From the NCBI GenBank assembly GCA_022826005.1, contig JAJDVT010000076.1, forward strand, positions 1-42,675: a stretch of DNA of 42,675 nt, in the 5' to 3' direction. This document shows, one piece after another, positions 16,616-24,548 of the stretch; the stretch's first letter is position 1, and the number at the start of each line of letters is the position of its first letter. Source of the stretch: Gemmatimonadota bacterium (GTDB lineage Bacteria > Gemmatimonadota > Gemmatimonadetes > Longimicrobiales > Gaopeijiaceae). Under the pieces are notes generated by a model that saw only the letters and a program-made list of their open reading frames with translations, ran no database searches and was not told the DNA's origin. Both the position numbers and the translations under genes were made by a program.

Positions 16616-16837
16616 GTGCGTACTCAGGGAACCGTCAAGTGGTTCAATGACCAGAAGGGTTTCGGCTTCATCTCCAGGGCCGACAACGGCAAGGACTGCT
16701 TCGTCCACTTTTCCGCCATTCAGGGTGAGGGCTTCAGGACCCTGACCGAGGGAGAGCAGGTGGAATTCGAAGTGGTGGACGGAGCCAAGGGTCCGGCGGC
16801 GGAGAACGTCGTCCGGGTTGCTCCGGCGGGGGACTGA
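16616..16837 (+). CDS. Cold-shock-domain RNA chaperone
   Basis: 73 residues, a single OB-fold cold-shock domain, full length for the family. It starts [16 protein letters not shown] (RNP1 KGFGFIS) and carries RNP2 as CFVHFSAI; the aspartate-valine usually before the phenylalanine is DC here. It binds single-stranded RNA and DNA and melts secondary structure in the cytoplasm. GTG start with AGGAG ten bases upstream (16601-16605). It stands alone, with a 10-bp hairpin in its likely leader. CspA-type, but the exact paralog cannot be told. Confidence 0.97.
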   Translation: MRTQGTVKWFNDQKGFGFISRADNGKDCFVHFSAIQGEGFRTLTEGEQVEFEVVDGAKGPAAENVVRVAPAGD

Positions 16838-16982
16838 ACCCGCGGCAAACATATGGACCCGGTCCGCCGACCATCTCCGGCGGGCCGGCCACTCCCCCGA
16901 CGGACTGCTCCGCCCACGCGATTGACCAGCGGTCCGTGAGTTCGCCCGAATGCCCCCGGGAGTCTGTCCAAGGGGCGCTCGA

Positions 16983-17636
16983 CTAGTCGCCCGCGTCCGC
17001 CACCACGCCCCGGCCACCGGTAGCTTCGGCGACCACGGCTTCCAGTTCCGCGCGGCGCTGGGCGGCTACCAGCACGCGCATCTGGACATCGGTCCCGAAG
17101 GCCTGGTCCGTGATCTCGGCCTCGATGGCCCGGAGAGCGTGTTTCACCCTTGGTGCCATTTCGTACGATACTATCACTAACGCGGCAGTTTGTGTGACTT
17201 TATTCACCGTCAGGCATATCTGTGATGTTCTCTTCACACCGCCCGCGTAGGCGCGTACGAGGCCGCCTGTCCCCAGCTTGACCCCGCCGTAGTAGCGGGC
17301 GCACACCACCACCACCTCTCCCAGCCCCGAGTGGAGGAGTGCGTTCAGCATTGGCCTTCCCGCCGTCCCACGAGGTTCGCCCGCGTCACTCATGCCCACC
17401 TGCGCGGTCGAGCCGGGCGGCCCGGCGTTGAACGCCCAGCAGTAGTGGGTGGCGCCCGGGTGCCGCTCCCGCACCTCCCCCACGAAGCGCGAAGCATCGG
17501 CGCGGTTCTCAGCCCGGCCCAAAACGGTTATGAAGCGGCTCCGCCTGATCACCTCCCGGGTCTCGACCGTGCTCGAGGGGACGGGATAGGGGTCGCCCTC
17601 GCCCCGGGCATGGGCCATGCCGTCAGGGTTACCCAC
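16983..17636 (-). CDS. yigZ: YigZ/IMPACT family protein (UPF0029)
   Basis: 217 residues, two-domain YigZ family: N-terminal domain with RSRFITVLGRAENR, HYCWAFNAG, SDAGEPRGTAGRPMLNAL and ARYYGGVKLGTGGLVRAY (the family signature), then a C-terminal ferredoxin-like domain (ALVIVSYEMAPRVKHALRAI). Family members bind RNA or ribosomes in some studies; the biochemical role in bacteria is unsettled. An ATG at 17618 (MAHARGEG) is an alternative start. It is transcribed divergently from feoAB, and the 174-base gap holds the Fur-like palindrome, which lies on the feo side. Confidence 0.9.
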   Translation of the reverse strand: MGNPDGMAHARGEGDPYPVPSSTVETREVIRRSRFITVLGRAENRADASRFVGEVRERHPGATHYCWAFNAGPPGSTAQVGMSDAGEPRGTAGRPMLNALLHSGLGEVVVVCARYYGGVKLGTGGLVRAYAGGVKRTSQICLTVNKVTQTAALVIVSYEMAPRVKHALRAIEAEITDQAFGTDVQMRVLVAAQRRAELEAVVAEATGGRGVVADAGD

Positions 17637-17739
17637 GCGGGCCGGCTCGCCGGTGGCCGGGCGCCCCTCGCGCGCCGGGGACTCTCTCGGGACTTTCCAT
17701 TTGCTGCCTGTGTCCTTACTCTAGTACGCCGCATCGCGG

Positions 17740-17758
17740 ATTGAGAATCGGTCTCAAT
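17740..17758. promoter_or_regulatory. Candidate Fur-family operator upstream of feoAB
   Basis: ATTGAGA-ATCGG-TCTCAAT is a perfect 7-bp inverted repeat with a five-base spacer, 19 bp in all, followed by a further TCTCAA half-site. The core TGAGAATCGGTCTCA resembles GAGAAT-type Fur boxes in other phyla. It lies about 50 bases upstream of the GTG start of feoA. Binding is inferred; the factor could also be another metalloregulator. Confidence 0.6.
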
Positions 17759-17810
17759 CTCAAACCGTGCCGTTTCAGGCACTCGATGGGAACCACGGAA
17801 GGGCGTTCGC

Positions 17811-18170
17811 GTGGAAGACGGTCAGCGAAGCACTGAAGATACGGGAAAGGAGCGTGCCGAGCGGATGCTCGCCGATGTCCCCCTCGACGAGGAAGTCGTG
17901 CTGGTCCGGATGGACGTGGACGGGGAGGACATCGAAGGACTCCTGGAACGGGGCATCGTGCCGGGTTGCAAGCTTTGTCCCGTGCGGCACGCTCCCGCCG
18001 GGGGGCCGACCGTGTATCGAGTGGACGGCGATTTGATCGCGATGCGAAAGGACATCGCTTCGTGTCTCTGTGTGCAGAGCGCCCTGGCAGCCCGCCGCTC
18101 GCCGTCCGAAGGCCGCAGGGGAGTCGGCCAGGAGGCGCTGGAGGCCGCAGGGGTCGTGGACACCACTTGA
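17811..18170 (+). CDS. feoA: FeoA-domain protein
   Basis: 119 residues. The SH3-like FeoA fold covers about residues 19-92: MLADVPLDEEVVLVRMDV, LLERGIVPGCKLCPVRHAP, PTVYRVDGDLIAMRKDIAS. FeoA is a small cytoplasmic partner of the FeoB ferrous iron transporter. The GTG at 17811 has GGAAGGG seven bases upstream; an ATG at 17865 with AGGAG 12 bases upstream would give the classic size of about 75 residues plus tail. The C-terminal 30 residues (RRSPSEGRRGVGQEALEAA) are extra. Its stop overlaps the TTG start of feoB as TTGA. Probably iron-repressed through the palindrome at 17740. The cysteines in SCLCVQS and GCKLC are unusual for FeoA. Confidence 0.85.
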   Translation: MEDGQRSTEDTGKERAERMLADVPLDEEVVLVRMDVDGEDIEGLLERGIVPGCKLCPVRHAPAGGPTVYRVDGDLIAMRKDIASCLCVQSALAARRSPSEGRRGVGQEALEAAGVVDTT

Positions 18171-20053
18171 CCGGCGCCGACCCTCTGGTGGCGCTGGTGG
18201 GACCCCCGAATGCCGGCAAGTCCACCCTCTTCAATACCCTCACGGGGCTGAAGCAGCGGGTCGCCAACTATCCGGGCGTGACCGTCGAGCGGAGGTCCGG
18301 CGTGGTGGACGAGCCGGTCGGATCGGTTGAGGTGATCGACCTGCCCGGTGTGCACGGCCTGTCGCCGCGCAGCCTGGACCAGATGGTCACCCGCGACGTT
18401 CTGATGGGCAATCTGGAAGGCGGCAGACAGCCGGACGCGGTAGTGCTTTTGCTGGACGCTACCCGCCTTCGGTCGCACCTGATGCTGGCGGACCCGGTGC
18501 TCGGCCTTGGCCTCCCCGCCCTTGTCGTGCTGACGATGGGCGATGAGCTCGGCAGACGCGACGGCGCGGTGGACCCCGCCGCGCTCGCGGCCGAACTGGG
18601 AGTGGAGGTGACGCTGGTCAACGCACGCGACCCATCGACCCTGGGGACCGTGCGCCGCTTCCTGCGCGCTCTCCACACCGGAGGCGAGGAGTTGCGTGCC
18701 TGTCCCGCCATCGCGGTGGCGGACGCCGCTGCCGCCGAGCACCACCCGGGCCGCCCCCTCCCGGTGGTCGACCTCTTCGCCGAGCGGCGCAAGCGGGCGC
18801 GTGCGCTGGGCCGTTCGGCCGACTTCCGCGATCCCCGCCCGTCGCGCTTCACGCAGCGGCTCGACGCGGTGGTGCTGCACCGGTTTTGGGGACCGCTGCT
18901 CTTCCTGGTCGTGGTTGCGCTCGTCTTCGAAGCCATCTTCTCGTGGGCGATCCCGCTGATGGACGCCACCGAAACGGCGATCGGGGCGTCGGGGGCGTTC
19001 GTCGCCGCGCTACTCCCCGACAGCTGGTTCCGTGCGCTGCTCATCGACGGGGTGTGGGCGGGGGTGGGATCGGTAATCGTCTTCCTTCCCCAGATCCTCA
19101 TCCTGTTCTTCTTCATCGCCATCCTGGAGGATTCGGGCTACATGGCGCGCGCGGCGGTGATCGCCGACCGGGTGATGCACCGGGTGGGGCTGCAGGGGCG
19201 GTCGTTCCTGCCGCTCCTGTCGGCCTACGCCTGTGCGGTGCCCGCGGTGATGGCGGCCCGAACGGTGGAGGACGAGCGCGACCGCATCGCCACGATATTC
19301 GTTGCCCCGTTCATGACCTGCTCGGCGCGGCTTCCCGTCTACGCGCTCCTCATCGCCGCCTTCATCCCCGCAGGCGCCCTGATCGGTCCGCTGGGCCGGC
19401 GCGCGGCAGTAATGATCGGCCTCTACGCGCTCGGACTCGTGGCGGCCCTGGTCACGGCGGCCATCCTCAAGGGCACGCTGCTGGGCGGCCGCTCCGCGCC
19501 CTTCGTGATGGAATTGCCCCCGTACCGCCTGCCCAGCTGGCGCTCGATCACAAACCGCCTCCTCGACCGCACGAAGATCTTCCTGCGCCGCGCCGGCAAG
19601 ATCATCCTGACGGTGACCGTGGTGCTCTGGGTGCTCACCCAGGTCCCGAGGGCCGCGGGAGGCGGAGCACCCGAGATCGGAACCAGCGCGTTGGGGCAGA
19701 TCGGGCAGGTGATCGAGCCCGTGATCGAGCCGCTGGGCTTCGACTGGCGCATCGGCATCGGGCTGGTGACATCACTGGCCGCCAGGGAGGTGATCGTCGG
19801 CACCCTGGGCACCATCTACGGTGTCGAGAACGAGGGCGGGGCCGACTTCGAGCTGCAGGCGGCGTTGCAGCAGGACCTCGACCTGGGCTCCGCGGTGGCC
19901 CTGCTGATCTTTTTCGTCTTCGCGCTTCAGTGCATGTCCACGGTGGCGGTAATGCGCCGCGAGACTGGAGGCTGGCGATGGCCGGCGATACAGTTTTCGT
20001 ACATGCTTGCCCTGGCCTACGCGGGGGCCTGGCTCGGCAACGCGCTGCTGTGA
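18167..20053 (+). CDS. feoB: Ferrous iron transporter FeoB
   Basis: 628 residues: an N-terminal G domain, then a membrane domain importing Fe(II). G1 is GPPNAGKST (12-20), G2 Thr in PGVTVE, G3 DLPG (58-61). At G4 the usual N-x-x-D reads TMGD (123-126), so the guanine-reading Asn is missing. The membrane part carries two Gate-type regions, including LSAYACAVPAVMAARTVE and VAPFMTCSARLPVYALL; the family motif GCNVPA reads ACAVPA, keeping the Cys. The TTG at 18167 overlaps the feoA stop by four bases, so translation is coupled. Upstream frame to 17966 is inside feoA and is not protein-like. No FeoC is visible. Length is shorter than E. coli FeoB (about 770), as in many lineages. Confidence 0.95.
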   Translation: MTGADPLVALVGPPNAGKSTLFNTLTGLKQRVANYPGVTVERRSGVVDEPVGSVEVIDLPGVHGLSPRSLDQMVTRDVLMGNLEGGRQPDAVVLLLDATRLRSHLMLADPVLGLGLPALVVLTMGDELGRRDGAVDPAALAAELGVEVTLVNARDPSTLGTVRRFLRALHTGGEELRACPAIAVADAAAAEHHPGRPLPVVDLFAERRKRARALGRSADFRDPRPSRFTQRLDAVVLHRFWGPLLFLVVVALVFEAIFSWAIPLMDATETAIGASGAFVAALLPDSWFRALLIDGVWAGVGSVIVFLPQILILFFFIAILEDSGYMARAAVIADRVMHRVGLQGRSFLPLLSAYACAVPAVMAARTVEDERDRIATIFVAPFMTCSARLPVYALLIAAFIPAGALIGPLGRRAAVMIGLYALGLVAALVTAAILKGTLLGGRSAPFVMELPPYRLPSWRSITNRLLDRTKIFLRRAGKIILTVTVVLWVLTQVPRAAGGGAPEIGTSALGQIGQVIEPVIEPLGFDWRIGIGLVTSLAAREVIVGTLGTIYGVENEGGADFELQAALQQDLDLGSAVALLIFFVFALQCMSTVAVMRRETGGWRWPAIQFSYMLALAYAGAWLGNALL

Positions 20054-20113
20054 CGCTGCGGTCGGCGGTTCTTCGCCGCCCTCACTGCGACGTGGGACCA
20101 GTTGGACCGGACG

Positions 20114-20335
20114 CTAGCCCTTGAAGCGCCGCACCCTGCCCGTAACCTCGACGTCCACCGGGAATCCCCCCGCCCGGCGAAGCAGCCGGGACCGCAGATC
20201 CGGGTCGTCTCTCTCAAGGTAGACCTTGATGCAGGGCTTTCCGCCGCTCGTGCCGATGGCGGTGCCAGAGACACCCTTCATCCCGATGACCCTGCGGGTG
20301 ACGCGGTCGAGCGCCTCTTCGATCGAGCCGCTCAC
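20114..20335 (-). CDS. 73-aa solo propeptide-like domain, duplicate of the N-terminal domain of the adjacent protease
   Basis: A small protein without signal peptide. Residues about 17-70 (MKGVSGTAIGTSGGKPC, IKVYLERDD, VDVEVTGRVRRF) line up with residues about 82-130 of the protease encoded just upstream (MPGVAGTAVGFGPAGLP, VVKVYLDHED, LVTEVTGPFEA). The pattern helix-strand-strand-helix-strand resembles a propeptide or I9-like fold. GTG start three bases after the protease stop, so the two are co-translated. Possible roles are protease inhibitor, folding helper or regulatory fragment; none can be proven here. No signal peptide is visible, whereas the protease has an N-terminal membrane segment, so the two may meet in the cytoplasm only before export. 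Confidence 0.8.
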   Translation of the reverse strand: MSGSIEEALDRVTRRVIGMKGVSGTAIGTSGGKPCIKVYLERDDPDLRSRLLRRAGGFPVDVEVTGRVRRFKG

Positions 20336-20338
20336 GGG

Positions 20339-21469
20339 TCAGTTGCCGTCGATCCTGAGGTCGAAGTGGTCCAGCACCAGGCCGATTGGATTGGCGATGG
20401 TGCTGTTGTTGCTGCCGGCGAAGAGGAGGCCGACCGGGCGCCGGCTGTCCGGACCGCTCCCCCCTGCCACGATGAGGGAACCGGAGTCTCCGGGAGCCGA
20501 GAACCCGTTGCCCGTGATGACGATCTGGCCGGAGAAGCGCGCCGTGTTGTCGCGGAAACCGACGTTGAGGGTCGCGTTCAGGCCGCTGATCTTGCCGTGC
20601 GTGTGACCGGTGGTGCGTCCGTACTTCTGTACCTCCATCCCCAGCTTCGCGGCCAGAACTTCGCTCCGCGGGGTGCCGTAGCCGTTGGAGGGGGTGCTGT
20701 TGCCGAGATTGTCGGTCGTGGTGGCGGCGATGGCGGCGTCGATCTGGTTGGCGGGACAGACGGGGAAGGGGTCGCAGAAGCGGATGGGCATGAAGTCGTG
20801 CAGCGTGCCGATCGCATCTGTCGGGTTGACGCCACCGTCCACCGAGCCGGGCTGCAGGATGTGGTCGCCCTTGTTGGCCTGGTTGCGGTTCGCGTAGACG
20901 TGGTTGTTGCTGAGCGCGAAAACGTCGGAGCCGGAGACGACGCGGGCGCCGATGGTGCCGGCAGTGACGTCCACCTGGCCGGTGGAAACGCCGATCGGCA
21001 CGGGGCGCGCGAAGGACCGCCGCGGGTCGGTGTCGTCGGCCGCTGCCTCTTCCGGACTCGCGGGCGAGGGATCCCGCGCCTCGAAGGGACCCGTGACCTC
21101 GGTAACGAGGCGGTGACCATCCAGGCTGGCTGGTATCCCGGCCACGTCCTCATGGTCCAGGTACACCTTCACCACGGGCAGACCGGCCGGGCCGAAGCCC
21201 ACGGCGGTGCCGGCGACGCCGGGCATGGCCAGCAGTTCCGGGTTGTGACGCTCCTGCACCGCCATGGCGGCGGCGAGGTCCTGGTAGTCCAGCAGGGCCG
21301 GCAGTCCCGCATTGGCGGGTGCCCCAACCGGCCAGATCAGGTAGGCGTCCAGCGCCACCGCGGCCGCCAGCGTCGCGAGGCGCAAGGCCCCGCGCCTGCA
21401 CATGATCGTGTGCCGTTCGGTTCGCGCCTCCTGCGGCTCCTTGCCGCCTCGTGTCCTGGACAGCTTCAT
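20339..21469 (-). CDS. Trypsin-like serine protease with N-terminal anchor and propeptide-like domain
   Basis: 376 residues. A short basic stretch and a hydrophobic segment (about 28-48, ALRLATLAAAVALDAYLIW) make a signal peptide or anchor. Residues about 78-130 form a propeptide-like domain (GVAGTAVG, VVKVYLDHED, EVTGPFE). The chymotrypsin-fold body follows: His190 in ALSNNHVYA, Asp244 in QIDAAIA, Ser329 in APGDSGSLIV, a complete triad. ATG at 21469 chosen because GAGGAG lies nine bases upstream; a later ATG at 21403 is possible. The sequence resembles the NAL1-like bacterial trypsin family. Likely acts in the periplasm or at the surface. Its close partner is the 73-residue protein next in the operon. 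Confidence 0.88.
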   Translation of the reverse strand: MKLSRTRGGKEPQEARTERHTIMCRRGALRLATLAAAVALDAYLIWPVGAPANAGLPALLDYQDLAAAMAVQERHNPELLAMPGVAGTAVGFGPAGLPVVKVYLDHEDVAGIPASLDGHRLVTEVTGPFEARDPSPASPEEAAADDTDPRRSFARPVPIGVSTGQVDVTAGTIGARVVSGSDVFALSNNHVYANRNQANKGDHILQPGSVDGGVNPTDAIGTLHDFMPIRFCDPFPVCPANQIDAAIAATTTDNLGNSTPSNGYGTPRSEVLAAKLGMEVQKYGRTTGHTHGKISGLNATLNVGFRDNTARFSGQIVITGNGFSAPGDSGSLIVAGGSGPDSRRPVGLLFAGSNNSTIANPIGLVLDHFDLRIDGN

Positions 21470-21552
21470 CCTGCTTTGCTCCTCTAACGCCGTACCCGCC
21501 TCACGCCACACTCGCGATCCTGACCGGTTCGCGCGGATCGATCATGCATACC

Positions 21553-22728
21553 TTACCGACGACGCGGCCACAAGGTTTCGTTGTCTGGCAAGAATTCGCC
21601 CTGATGCTCCCCGGCGGCCGGAGGAACACGCCGCAGCGTCGCCCGGCGACCGTCCCACCGCACCGGCATCGGCACGTCGATGTACCCTGCGACGTCCGGG
21701 TGGTCGCGCTTCCGGACCATCCCGGTGGCGGCGGTCTGGGGATCCTCCAGCGCCGAAGCCACCGTGTGAATCGGGGCCGCGGGCACCCGGTGGCTGCTGA
21801 GAAGGTCCAGCAGGGCATCGACTGCGTGCTCGCGGGTCCGCTCTGCGATGCGTTCGGCCAGCCGTGTACTGTTCGCAACCCGCGACGCATTGTCCGCGTA
21901 GTCGGGAAGGCCGGAGAGGTTGAGCCCCAGAGCAGCGCACAGCCGGCGGAAGATGTCGTCGTTACCGGCGGCGATCATCACCGCCCCGTCGGTGCAGGGG
22001 AACGCCTGGTACGGCGCGATCATGCCGATCGAGGTGCCCATCGGCTGCGGCAGGACCCCGGTGGCGAGGTAGCCGGTCAGATGATAGGACATCCACGCAA
22101 GCGAGGTATCGAGGAGCGAGGCGGTCACATGACAGCCCTGTCCGGTGCGCTGCCGCTCCATGAGGGCGGCCATCACGGCGATCGCCGTCCACATCCCCGT
22201 GCCGAGGTCCACGATGGACGTTCCCACCCGGGCTGGATTGCCGCCTGGATCGCCGGTCACCGACATCAGCCCGGAGCGCGCCTGCATGAGCGGATCGTAT
22301 CCGGGGTCGTCCCGCAACGGACCCTCGTTTCCGTAGGCCGTTACCGACACGTAGATCACCGCTGGATTGCCCGCCTTCACACACTCGTATCCGATACCGA
22401 GCCGGTCGGCAGCACCGTGGCGCAACGCCTGGACCACAACATCGGCCTCCGCCGCCAGCCGCCGGCCCAGGTCGCGGTCGGCCTGCTCCTTCAGGTCCAG
22501 GATTACGCTGCGCTTGTTCCGATTCACGACCTGGAAGAGCGTACTTTGCCCGCCCACGAACGGCGGTCCCCACTGCCTCGCAGGGTCGCCTCCGGGCGGC
22601 TCGACCTTCACCACATCCGCCCCGAGATCCCCCAGGATCTGGGTGGCGAATGGACCCGCGAGGTTCTGGGAGAAGTCCAGCACGCGGATCCCGGCGAGCG
22701 GTGCGGGGGGCAACTGCGGAGCGGACAT
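21553..22728 (-). CDS. CaiB/BaiF family CoA-transferase (class III)
   Basis: 391 residues, full length for class III CoA-transferases, which move CoA between carboxylic acids through an aspartyl intermediate. Seen: LAGIRVLDFSQNLAGPFATQ, LGADVVKVEPPGGD, NRNKRSVILDLK, the AYGNEGP segment, and GTSIVDLGTGMWTAIAVMAAL, where the Asp fits the catalytic position. The C-terminal half has TREHAVDALL and VPAAPIHTVA. The frame is open to 23100, but homology starts at the ATG at 22728 (MSAPQLPPAPL). Which acids it uses cannot be read; no acyl-CoA dehydrogenase or ligase is near. Divergent from the HExxH gene, with 108 bases between starts. Confidence 0.92.
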   Translation of the reverse strand: MSAPQLPPAPLAGIRVLDFSQNLAGPFATQILGDLGADVVKVEPPGGDPARQWGPPFVGGQSTLFQVVNRNKRSVILDLKEQADRDLGRRLAAEADVVVQALRHGAADRLGIGYECVKAGNPAVIYVSVTAYGNEGPLRDDPGYDPLMQARSGLMSVTGDPGGNPARVGTSIVDLGTGMWTAIAVMAALMERQRTGQGCHVTASLLDTSLAWMSYHLTGYLATGVLPQPMGTSIGMIAPYQAFPCTDGAVMIAAGNDDIFRRLCAALGLNLSGLPDYADNASRVANSTRLAERIAERTREHAVDALLDLLSSHRVPAAPIHTVASALEDPQTAATGMVRKRDHPDVAGYIDVPMPVRWDGRRATLRRVPPAAGEHQGEFLPDNETLWPRRR

Positions 22729-22836
22729 GACGGATCGGTTTCCGGTGAAGGTGTGGTAGCCCCCCCGGGGCGGCATCCCCGAGCCGGCCAGGGGTGGTCC
22801 AGGCGCGAATTCGGCCAAGGACTGATAGGATAAGAT

Positions 22837-23742
22837 ATGGAGACGATACGCATTCCCAATAGCGCGACCTACTCTCCCGTCGCGCTCACCGACCTGATCT
22901 TTGCGGCGCCGCTGGCATCGCGGCTGCTGATCGGCGCGACGCTTCCGGGACGCATCCTGCAACTGGCTGCCGCGGGCGCCTACGTCGGTAGCGTGGTGGG
23001 CGACTGGGCCAGCCGGCGAGGCGTCCGCAAGATCGACTTCCTCGAGACTTTTTCTTCCGATGTCCAGCACATGGAGGAGACGCCCGAGTCGCAGCGCCAT
23101 GAAGATGTCCGGCGGTTCTCGGAAGAACTCATGGACATCTACACACCGGTGACCCGCACGCGGGACATCCTCGCCGCCGACGTGAACGAACGCCTCACCT
23201 CGTACATGGCGGGGATCACCGGCCAGCGGGTGGAGACCAGCAGCGCGATCCGCAACGTCACCCTCGCGCGCTTCATGATGCCCTTTGCGTCGGGGAGCTG
23301 TGACATCCTTTCAGGGGATATCGCGGTCTTCCGCCCCACCGGCGTCTTCGAGCCGCACATCCTGGCCCATGAATTCTGTCATCGGAAGGGATACCTCAAG
23401 GAGCTGGAGGCCCAGGCGCTGGCCTACCTGTCGCTGTCCGGCTCCCGGGACCCGCAGCTTCGCCAGTCCGCCCTCGCCGAGCGCGTCTACCGCAACCTGC
23501 GCGTCCTGGACGGCGACGACCCCGAGCGATACGGGGAATTGCTGGACGCAACGCCGCTGGCGGACGAGGTGCTGGAGGACTTTCGCCGCCTCCGGCCGCC
23601 GGATCAGCGGACGGGCGCCGTGACGAACGCCATGAAGGAGCTGTACGACACCCGGATGAAGATGACCGGGCAGAACGGACTCTCCGACTACGACCGGGGC
23701 TTCACCAACTTCCTGTACACCTACGAGAAGTCGGCCTGCTGA
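22837..23742 (+). CDS. Putative membrane-associated metalloprotease (HExxH, DUF3810-like)
   Basis: 301 residues. A hydrophobic stretch at about 17-55 (ALTDLIFAAPLASRLLIG, LAAAGAYVGSVVG) suggests one or two membrane segments. The motif LAHEFCHRKGY gives His178, Glu179 and His182, and the following KELEAQALAYL gives a likely third ligand, Glu191. HExxH followed by an EA motif is the pattern of DUF3810-type predicted zinc proteases. The rest is helical. ATG start with AGGATAAG close upstream. It ends YEKSAC. Biological substrate unknown. No co-directional partner is within 100 bases. Confidence 0.7.
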   Translation: METIRIPNSATYSPVALTDLIFAAPLASRLLIGATLPGRILQLAAAGAYVGSVVGDWASRRGVRKIDFLETFSSDVQHMEETPESQRHEDVRRFSEELMDIYTPVTRTRDILAADVNERLTSYMAGITGQRVETSSAIRNVTLARFMMPFASGSCDILSGDIAVFRPTGVFEPHILAHEFCHRKGYLKELEAQALAYLSLSGSRDPQLRQSALAERVYRNLRVLDGDDPERYGELLDATPLADEVLEDFRRLRPPDQRTGAVTNAMKELYDTRMKMTGQNGLSDYDRGFTNFLYTYEKSAC

Positions 23743-23790
23743 GGCCTGCGGAGCGGTTCCACGGGACCGCCGGGGGTCGCGCGGCCCCGC

Positions 23791-24447
23791 CTACCTCAGT
23801 CCGGGAATCCGGGGCACGGGGACGCGGATCGTCAGCCCGATCCCCGACCGACCGACCGTCTCGCCGCTGAAACGGAGCCCTTCCAGAGTCACCGGTACCC
23901 AGGCCTGGCGTTTGGCGAAGCGGCTGATCACGAGGCCCGCGACTGCGCCGACCCCCACGCCTACCGCCAGGCCGCGAAGCGCGACCGCAGCATCGCTCTC
24001 CTGTTCCTCGCACGGGTCCGCGAGCCCCAGTTCCACTGCCGCCTCGTTCGGGGTGCACTCTCCCTTGAGCGCCCAGGCGAAGGTCGCGCCCGCGGCGCCG
24101 AAGACCGAGGTGCCCACTATCAGAGAGCGTGTCAGGTCGCGGACCCGGGCCTGCCGTTCGACCAGCGGCGCGTGGCCAAGGGGGATCCACAGGACCGGGT
24201 CGTCGGCCCCGATGTCGAAGAGCAGGGTGTCGCCGCGCAAGCCCACCGCGTTCCCCTCCAGCGGGATCGGTGCCAGGATGGGTGGGGACTCCGGTCCGCC
24301 CCGCAGGACGGTGGCCCCGGTGATGCGCAGGCGGGTTCCCATGGACAGGACCTCCTCCTGGGCCGACAACGCCGCCGCCACGCCGCCGCCGACCGGAGGA
24401 AGGATGCACGCCACCAGCACCAACGGGATCGTTGCGCTCCTCTTCAT
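23791..24447 (-). CDS. Exported hypothetical protein with hydrophobic glycine-rich segments
   Basis: 218 residues. A signal-peptide-like N-terminus (MKRSATIPLVLVACILPPVG, ending ALSAQE) precedes a strand-rich region (TRLRITGATVLRG, DTLLFDIGADDPVLWIPLG) that looks like a small beta domain. Two hydrophobic stretches follow (LIVGTSVFGAAGATFAWAL; LAVGVGVGAVAGLVI), the second glycine-zipper-like, around a PCEEQ segment with two cysteines (ECTPNE, DPCEEQ). The tail VTLEGLRFSG looks like strand again. ATG at 24447 with GGAGGG upstream; the much longer open frame upstream is antisense noise. Family not recognised; an envelope protein is the best guess. Confidence 0.6.
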   Translation of the reverse strand: MKRSATIPLVLVACILPPVGGGVAAALSAQEEVLSMGTRLRITGATVLRGGPESPPILAPIPLEGNAVGLRGDTLLFDIGADDPVLWIPLGHAPLVERQARVRDLTRSLIVGTSVFGAAGATFAWALKGECTPNEAAVELGLADPCEEQESDAAVALRGLAVGVGVGAVAGLVISRFAKRQAWVPVTLEGLRFSGETVGRSGIGLTIRVPVPRIPGLR

Positions 24448-24548
24448 TCGCCCTCCCTGAGCAGGTTCGACCCGCGCTACGGCCGGGGGCGGCGGTTCCG
24501 GACCGCAGCCCGTGGACAAGACCCCCGCGGCATTCCAGCGGCGGAACG

